A DNA stretch of 64,000 nucleotides from Niastella soli (lineage in GTDB: Bacteria; Bacteroidota; Bacteroidia; Chitinophagales; Chitinophagaceae). The notes under the pieces are model-generated. The model did not search any database. It was not told the DNA's origin and was given only the letters and a program-made list of their open reading frames with translations. The stretch spans positions 1,145,061 to 1,209,060 of the forward strand of contig NZ_JAGHKO010000001.1 of assembly GCF_017742245.1 (NCBI RefSeq), read 5' to 3'. Below are positions 59,791 through 64,000 of this stretch, one piece after another; within the stretch, counting starts at the first letter, position 1; every line of letters begins with the position of its first letter. The position numbers were made by a program, and so were the translations under genes.

Positions 59791-61251
59791 TTACTCTATC
59801 ACTAATGTTGTAATTGAATGTGGCAAACTGGTCGCGTCTGCGGCATTACCCTGTAACCATAATTTGTATGCTACTTCATCGTTCGACAGGTTCAAAACTA
59901 CCACCACCATTTTACCATCTGGATTTATAAATGCAGTTGTAGTCAGTTTATCGCGGCTGCTGGCAGTGCCTATTCTACGGGCCCCGGCTTTTACAAACTT
60001 CGAGAAGTGTCCCAGGTAATAATAAGCATTCGTGTAGATCAACTTGCCCGCCTTGGTATCGGCATGTACTGGCGCAAAACAAAAGTTGCCAACGTGGTTA
60101 GGACCACCGGTTTCATCAAGCAAAACATTCCAGTCTGTCCAGGCACAGGTACCACTGTTAAAATCATTCACCATAGAGAACCCATATCGCTCACCAATTG
60201 ACCAGGATTCTATACGGCCCAGATCAAACTTCTCTACACAGCCTTCGGTAAAAACCAGGTTCTTGTCGGGAAATGATTCATGCACTCTTCTCAGGTTGTC
60301 AAATTGCATGGCGCTGCCGGTCCAGGTTTCGTACCAGTGAAAACCAAGTCCCCAAACATATTTAGCAGCTGCAGGATCATTCAAAATAGTAGTGGCACGC
60401 TGGAATAACAGATCGCGGTTGTGGTCCCAGGCAATCAGCTTTTTACTGCTCAGTCCCTGTTGTTGCAGGGTGGGCCCTAAATACTTCTTTATAAAATCTC
60501 TCTCTTCCTCGGCTGAAAAAATGCACGACTCCCATCTTTGTTTTGCCATCGGTTCGTTTTGAACCGTAAGGCCCCATACGGGAATGCCTTTGCTTTCGTA
60601 GGTTTTAATATACTTTACGTAGTAGTTGGCCCAGCTTTGCTTGAACTCTTCTTTCAACTTACCGCCATGCAACATGTCGTTATTGTCTTTCATCCAGGCT
60701 GGTGGGCTCCAGGGACTAATGAATAATGGCAGCGTACCGCCAGCTGCTGCCATGGCCCGTTTTATCATAGGAATGCGAAACTTTTCATCGTGGGCTATAT
60801 TAAATGATTTAAGCGCGGCATCATTGTCGGCCACATAGGTGTAGGTGTCGCTCGAAAAATCGCAACTGTTCATATTCGTTCTTATGAGAGAATACCCAAT
60901 TCCTTTCTCCGGGTTATAATAAGCATTTATTAACTCTTCCTGGGCAGCTGCGGGTAATTTGGCTAATGTTTCGGCACTGGCATCGGTAATAGCGCCACCT
61001 ATACCTGTAATGGTTTGAAACTTTTTTGCATCGTCAATAAACACGCAAGGTTGTGTTTCCAATGGCTGGCCAAATGGGGCAAGGGTCAGGGTGGCAGTTT
61101 TAGAAAGCCGGTAATCGGTCTTCTCTGCCGTGGTATAAACCGTAATAGTTTTATAGGATGGTTTCGGATAAGCCTTGGTGGCTGTTTTCTGAGCCTGGAC
61201 GTTAAAAACGGGGGTAAGGAAAATTAAAAACGGGACAGAAAATTTATTCAT
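59791..61251 (-). CDS. Secreted glycoside hydrolase family 30 enzyme
   Basis: A protein of about 486 aa with a signal peptide (FSVPFLIFLTPVFNVQAQ), a (beta/alpha)8 barrel and a C-terminal beta domain. The acid/base Glu is in WGLTVQNEPMA and the nucleophile Glu in LVFTEGCVE. Other GH30 marks are ITGIGGAITDASAETL, YSLIRTNMNSCDFS and FISPWSPPAWMK. The sequence is close to the glucosylceramidase/beta-1,6-glucanase subgroup. ATG at 61251 avoids overlap with the upstream GH30 stop and gives a clean signal peptide. Confidence 0.9.
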   Translation of the reverse strand: MNKFSVPFLIFLTPVFNVQAQKTATKAYPKPSYKTITVYTTAEKTDYRLSKTATLTLAPFGQPLETQPCVFIDDAKKFQTITGIGGAITDASAETLAKLPAAAQEELINAYYNPEKGIGYSLIRTNMNSCDFSSDTYTYVADNDAALKSFNIAHDEKFRIPMIKRAMAAAGGTLPLFISPWSPPAWMKDNNDMLHGGKLKEEFKQSWANYYVKYIKTYESKGIPVWGLTVQNEPMAKQRWESCIFSAEEERDFIKKYLGPTLQQQGLSSKKLIAWDHNRDLLFQRATTILNDPAAAKYVWGLGFHWYETWTGSAMQFDNLRRVHESFPDKNLVFTEGCVEKFDLGRIESWSIGERYGFSMVNDFNSGTCAWTDWNVLLDETGGPNHVGNFCFAPVHADTKAGKLIYTNAYYYLGHFSKFVKAGARRIGTASSRDKLTTTAFINPDGKMVVVVLNLSNDEVAYKLWLQGNAADATSLPHSITTLVIE

Positions 61252-61271
61252 CTTTATATCAATTTTACAGT

Positions 61272-62732
61272 TTACCATACATATGTTCCTACGGCGCCGC
61301 CATTCAGACTGGAGGTTACCATTTTGCCATTGAATTTTATATTGAAGGACTCTGTATTGGTTCCCTTGTTCAACGCTATCAAAACCTTTTTGCCTTCCGG
61401 AGTTTTAAACGCTACTGTTACTATAGGACCAGCGTCTTTTGAACCTATTCTTACCGAACCGGGACGAACAAATTTGGATGCATGCGCGATAATATAATAG
61501 GATACATTCCTTGAAACGGTTGTACTGATTGTCAATGCGCCTAAACAAGTGGTGCAGCCGCCGGGTGTATGTGGGTTATAGGCGGGGTCTGCCGCCAGAT
61601 TCCATTCCAATACATTCCGGCTCCAGTTACGGGTAGCACCAATGATCAGGTTCTCAACATGCCATTTCAGATCACCGGGAAAATTACCAGGGCCGCCTAC
61701 CCATTGTTCTGTGAAATAAACGTCTTTATCGGGATGCGCATCATGCACTTGGGTAAGCGCGGTAATGCTGCCGCCATACAAATGAAATGCAGAGCCATTT
61801 ACATAAGGTTTTGCAGCTGCATCGTTCAAAACAGTGAGCGGGTAATCGGGCCGGTCGGCATTATGATCGTATGCAATGATCTTGGTATTGATGCCTGCAG
61901 CAACAAATGCAGGCCCCAAATTATTTTTGATGAACGTCGCCTGCTCAGTGGCCTGCATTACCATGCTCGGATTGTTGCCACCATGCAAGGGTTCATTTTG
62001 TGGCGTAATGGCATCAATAGGAATGCCTTCTGCTTTCATTGCCTGTATGTACTTCACAAAGTAATTGGCATAAGCTGTATAATATTCCGGCTTCAGGCTA
62101 CCACCCATAAAACTGCCGTTGGTCTTCATCCATACCGGAGCCGACCAGGGTGACCCTAAGATCTTAATGGAAGGATTTAATGCAACGATCTTTTTCAGAA
62201 TGGGTAACAGGTCCTGCTTTTCTTTATCAATGCTGAAATTCGTAAGGTTGATATCCGTTTGCCCCGCAGGCATATCATCATAAGTAAAAGTGGAAGCACT
62301 GAGATCGGAGGCACCAATACTAATACGTAGATAACTAACTCCGATATTGGTACTATCCCACAAAAAAAGCTCCTTTAATAATGGGTCAAGGGTAGCAGCG
62401 GGCAAAGAATTCAGGAGGGAGGCGCTTCCTCCTGTCAATGTATACCCAAAACCATCGATGGATTGAAATATTTGTGTGGTATCTATTTCTATGGTATTGG
62501 CTGCGCTACCAGTAGTAGAAAATATCAGCCGTACGTTCTGCCTGTTAAATAATACATCGCGATCGCCACTTGTCAGGTAGAAAAGCATATCGCTTGCAAC
62601 CGGAGGATCGGGCGTTGGCGGTGGATTTTCTTTCACATTACTTTTCTTACAGTTGCCGCCCAGCATCATACAAAACAACAATACAACAGGGTTGAACATA
62701 ATTTTAGGGTATTTTCTATTAAATGATACCAT
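61272..62732 (-). CDS. GH30 lipoprotein
   Basis: A 486-aa enzyme with a lipoprotein signal (FCMMLGGNCKKSN). The catalytic Glu residues are in DAITPQNEPLHG and VYFTEQWVG; the barrel start is IDGFGYTLTGGSASLL and the mid motif LGSPWSAPVWMKTNG. It is related to but clearly different from the next gene, so the two probably divide labour, for example a surface endo-enzyme and a periplasmic exo-enzyme on a beta-1,6-linked glucan. The substrate is inference. Confidence 0.9.
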   Translation of the reverse strand: MVSFNRKYPKIMFNPVVLLFCMMLGGNCKKSNVKENPPPTPDPPVASDMLFYLTSGDRDVLFNRQNVRLIFSTTGSAANTIEIDTTQIFQSIDGFGYTLTGGSASLLNSLPAATLDPLLKELFLWDSTNIGVSYLRISIGASDLSASTFTYDDMPAGQTDINLTNFSIDKEKQDLLPILKKIVALNPSIKILGSPWSAPVWMKTNGSFMGGSLKPEYYTAYANYFVKYIQAMKAEGIPIDAITPQNEPLHGGNNPSMVMQATEQATFIKNNLGPAFVAAGINTKIIAYDHNADRPDYPLTVLNDAAAKPYVNGSAFHLYGGSITALTQVHDAHPDKDVYFTEQWVGGPGNFPGDLKWHVENLIIGATRNWSRNVLEWNLAADPAYNPHTPGGCTTCLGALTISTTVSRNVSYYIIAHASKFVRPGSVRIGSKDAGPIVTVAFKTPEGKKVLIALNKGTNTESFNIKFNGKMVTSSLNGGAVGTYVW

Positions 62733-62749
62733 AGGACAAGTTTTGAATT

Positions 62750-62778
62750 CCGTGCCACGGTTTGGAACCGTGGCACGG
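62750..62778 (-). promoter_or_regulatory. Intercistronic hairpin between susD and GH30 genes
   Basis: CCGTGCCACGGTT and its exact complement around a TGG loop: 13 bp. No T-run follows in the direction of transcription, so it probably stabilises the susD end of the mRNA and lowers downstream expression. Confidence 0.65.
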
Positions 62779-62785
62779 ATCCTTG

Positions 62786-64000
62786 CTAGTTATAAAGAGG
62801 GTTTTGTTGAATTTTCGTTCCCTGGGTTTCCCTGAAAGGGATGGGGAATATTTCGTGTTTCCCTTTTACAAATCCTCTGCTTCCTAAAACAGTAGGCGCA
62901 TCACCCCATCTTACCAGGTCGAACCAGCGATGTCCTTCACCAGCGAGTTCAGCCCGGCGTTCGTTTTTAATAGCGTCCAGGGTTGCTACTATTGCTGGCA
63001 GTCCAACCCGTGCCCTTACTGCATTGAGCAATGCCTCTGCCCTGGGGCCAGTGCCACCCAATGCTTCTGCTTCCATTAAATAGGTATCGGCCAAACGGAT
63101 AATGTAAGTATTCTGGCGATAGTTCAAGTCAGTGGCACCGCCACCTTTTGAAACATCTACTTTCCGGGGCAGGAACTTATTCAGGAAGTAACCGGAGTTC
63201 ATGTAGCCGGCAATGTATTTTATTTTACCTGCCGTTTGCAACACATTCAGGTCAAGTAACGTTGCGTCTTTTCGGGGATCATTTTTTATGAAATCATAAA
63301 AATTCTGGGTAAACACCATAAAGCTCCAACCCGATGGAAGGTCTGGCGCCGAAGCATCTAATCTTTCATAGCTTCTTGGTCCTACCATTACATTCGCTGT
63401 ATTTCCTTCATCCTTGCCACTACCCCAAAAGCCCCAATCTGAGTTACCAGCGGCACTGTGTGTTTCTTCCAGAATAGACTCACTGTTAAACTTGTTTGAA
63501 GGCGCCCATAGATCACTGAAATTGGAAAGCAGTTTATACCCAAATGTACTGGTACCGCCGGGTGTGGGGCCATTTACTTCGGCCAGTTGCTGTGCAGCCA
63601 GGGTGTTCTTTTTTTCATAGAGATATACTTTTCCCAATAGTGCCTTAGCTGCTCCTTTAGTTAAACGTCCAGCTTCGGTGTTCTTATCAGGAAGGGTTGC
63701 CGGCAATACTGCAATTGCTTCGTTAAGATCTTTCTCTATTTGCGTATATACGTCTTCAGATTTTGCCTGTTCTACATCATAAAGATTGTCGGTATTTAAA
63801 GGCTCCAGGACCAATGGAACGTTTTTAAACATACGCACCAGATTGAAATAATAAAATGCCCGTAACGCTTTTGATTCTGCGCTAAATCTTGCCTTTAAAT
63901 TATCGTCCATCGGAACTTTGTCAATCTTTTGCAACAGCACATTGGCCCTGAAAATACCCTGATAAGGATCATTCCAGTAGCTGGCTGCCATTAAATTGGC
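62786..64000 (-). CDS. SusD/RagB family lipoprotein (5' end beyond the window)
   Basis: The frame is open to the right edge; at least 405 aa are visible, lacking the signal peptide and N-terminal domain. Typical SusD features are RANVLLQKIDKVPMDDNLKA, AESKALRAFYYFNLVRMFKN, NTYIIRLADTYLMEAEALG and the terminal block IKNERRAELAGEGHRWFDLV with a closing EIFPIPFRET. It lies 54 bp upstream of the GH30 lipoprotein, so a second SusC gene is expected just outside. Confidence 0.93.
   Translation of the reverse strand, partial: ANLMAASYWNDPYQGIFRANVLLQKIDKVPMDDNLKARFSAESKALRAFYYFNLVRMFKNVPLVLEPLNTDNLYDVEQAKSEDVYTQIEKDLNEAIAVLPATLPDKNTEAGRLTKGAAKALLGKVYLYEKKNTLAAQQLAEVNGPTPGGTSTFGYKLLSNFSDLWAPSNKFNSESILEETHSAAGNSDWGFWGSGKDEGNTANVMVGPRSYERLDASAPDLPSGWSFMVFTQNFYDFIKNDPRKDATLLDLNVLQTAGKIKYIAGYMNSGYFLNKFLPRKVDVSKGGGATDLNYRQNTYIIRLADTYLMEAEALGGTGPRAEALLNAVRARVGLPAIVATLDAIKNERRAELAGEGHRWFDLVRWGDAPTVLGSRGFVKGKHEIFPIPFRETQGTKIQQNPLYN

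Noticed and set aside
1-64000. CRISPR array
   Set aside because: No series of regularly spaced identical repeats with unique spacers; the tandem arrays at 19692 and 53752 have no spacers.
1-64000. Insertion sequences or transposases
   Set aside because: No DDE, HUH or serine-recombinase transposase motifs were found; the only recombinase is the element's tyrosine integrase.

Overview
The window is bacterial chromosome from the phylum Bacteroidota. It is most like Chitinophagaceae (Chitinophaga/Niastella type). The evidence is two SusC/SusD-type glycan utilisation loci, a FecI/FecR pair of the Bacteroidota type, outer-membrane barrels, lipoproteins with short N-terminal signals, and promoters of the Bacteroidota form TTTG-N19-21-TAnnTTTG (clear copies in front of the rimP operon and tRNA-Asn).

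Layout. 1-4168: rimP-nusA-infB operon on the minus strand (infB runs off the left edge). 4412-5293: a small membrane protein and a HAD phosphatase. 5329-17857: a complete polysaccharide utilisation locus, read leftward as ECF sigma, FecR anti-sigma, SusC with an STN signalling domain, SusD, a GH144-like glucanase, a GH43-like enzyme with a discoidin domain, and a GH3 beta-glucosidase. The GH144-like plus GH3 pairing suggests beta-1,2-glucan, although the GH43 enzyme does not obviously fit. 18042-21662: tRNA-Met(CAT), an outer-membrane barrel, hflX, a Rieske protein and tRNA-Asn(GTT).

21621-37799 is a 16.2-kb integrated mobilizable element in the 3' half of tRNA-Asn, bounded by a perfect 42-bp direct repeat. 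It carries a tyrosine integrase, an excisionase-like HTH protein, a primase-like protein, a MobC-like protein and a relaxase. A regulatory module starts with a strongly structured RNA-like leader (about 23942-24206), followed by a small ORF, a LexA/S24-like regulator that has lost its Ser-Lys dyad, and a small HTH protein. The cargo is a row of immunity-type genes (DUF6000-like, SUKH, CdiI-like), toxin-tail remnants, a YbjQ plus zinc-ribbon protein, a RipA-like membrane protein and a HipBA kinase system with a perfect 18-bp-arm operator.

37982-50721 holds ordinary chromosomal genes: a BACON lipoprotein, a thioredoxin-fold protein without its cysteines, an NmrA-like reductase, a divergent pair of lectin-fold proteins, RidA-like, HopJ-like, AlkD-like, a geranylgeranyl-reductase-like flavoprotein, and an NAD(P)-oxidoreductase followed closely by an uncharacterised class I isoprenoid synthase-like enzyme. 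50814-53448 is a small phage-like cassette (Mu Gam-like, DnaA-domain-IV-like, active S24 repressor). 53454-59114 has an erythromycin esterase remnant, a divergent RtcB/PP2C pair, a dual-specificity phosphatase, a VOC protein and an FtsX-type permease. 59791-64000 is the start of a second glycan locus with two GH30 enzymes and a SusD that runs off the right edge.

The strongest candidates for something undescribed are the structured leader RNA in the element, the inactivated S24 regulator it precedes, the class I isoprenoid synthase-like gene, and the RtcB/PP2C divergent pair. All functional statements come from reading motifs by eye; no database search was run.
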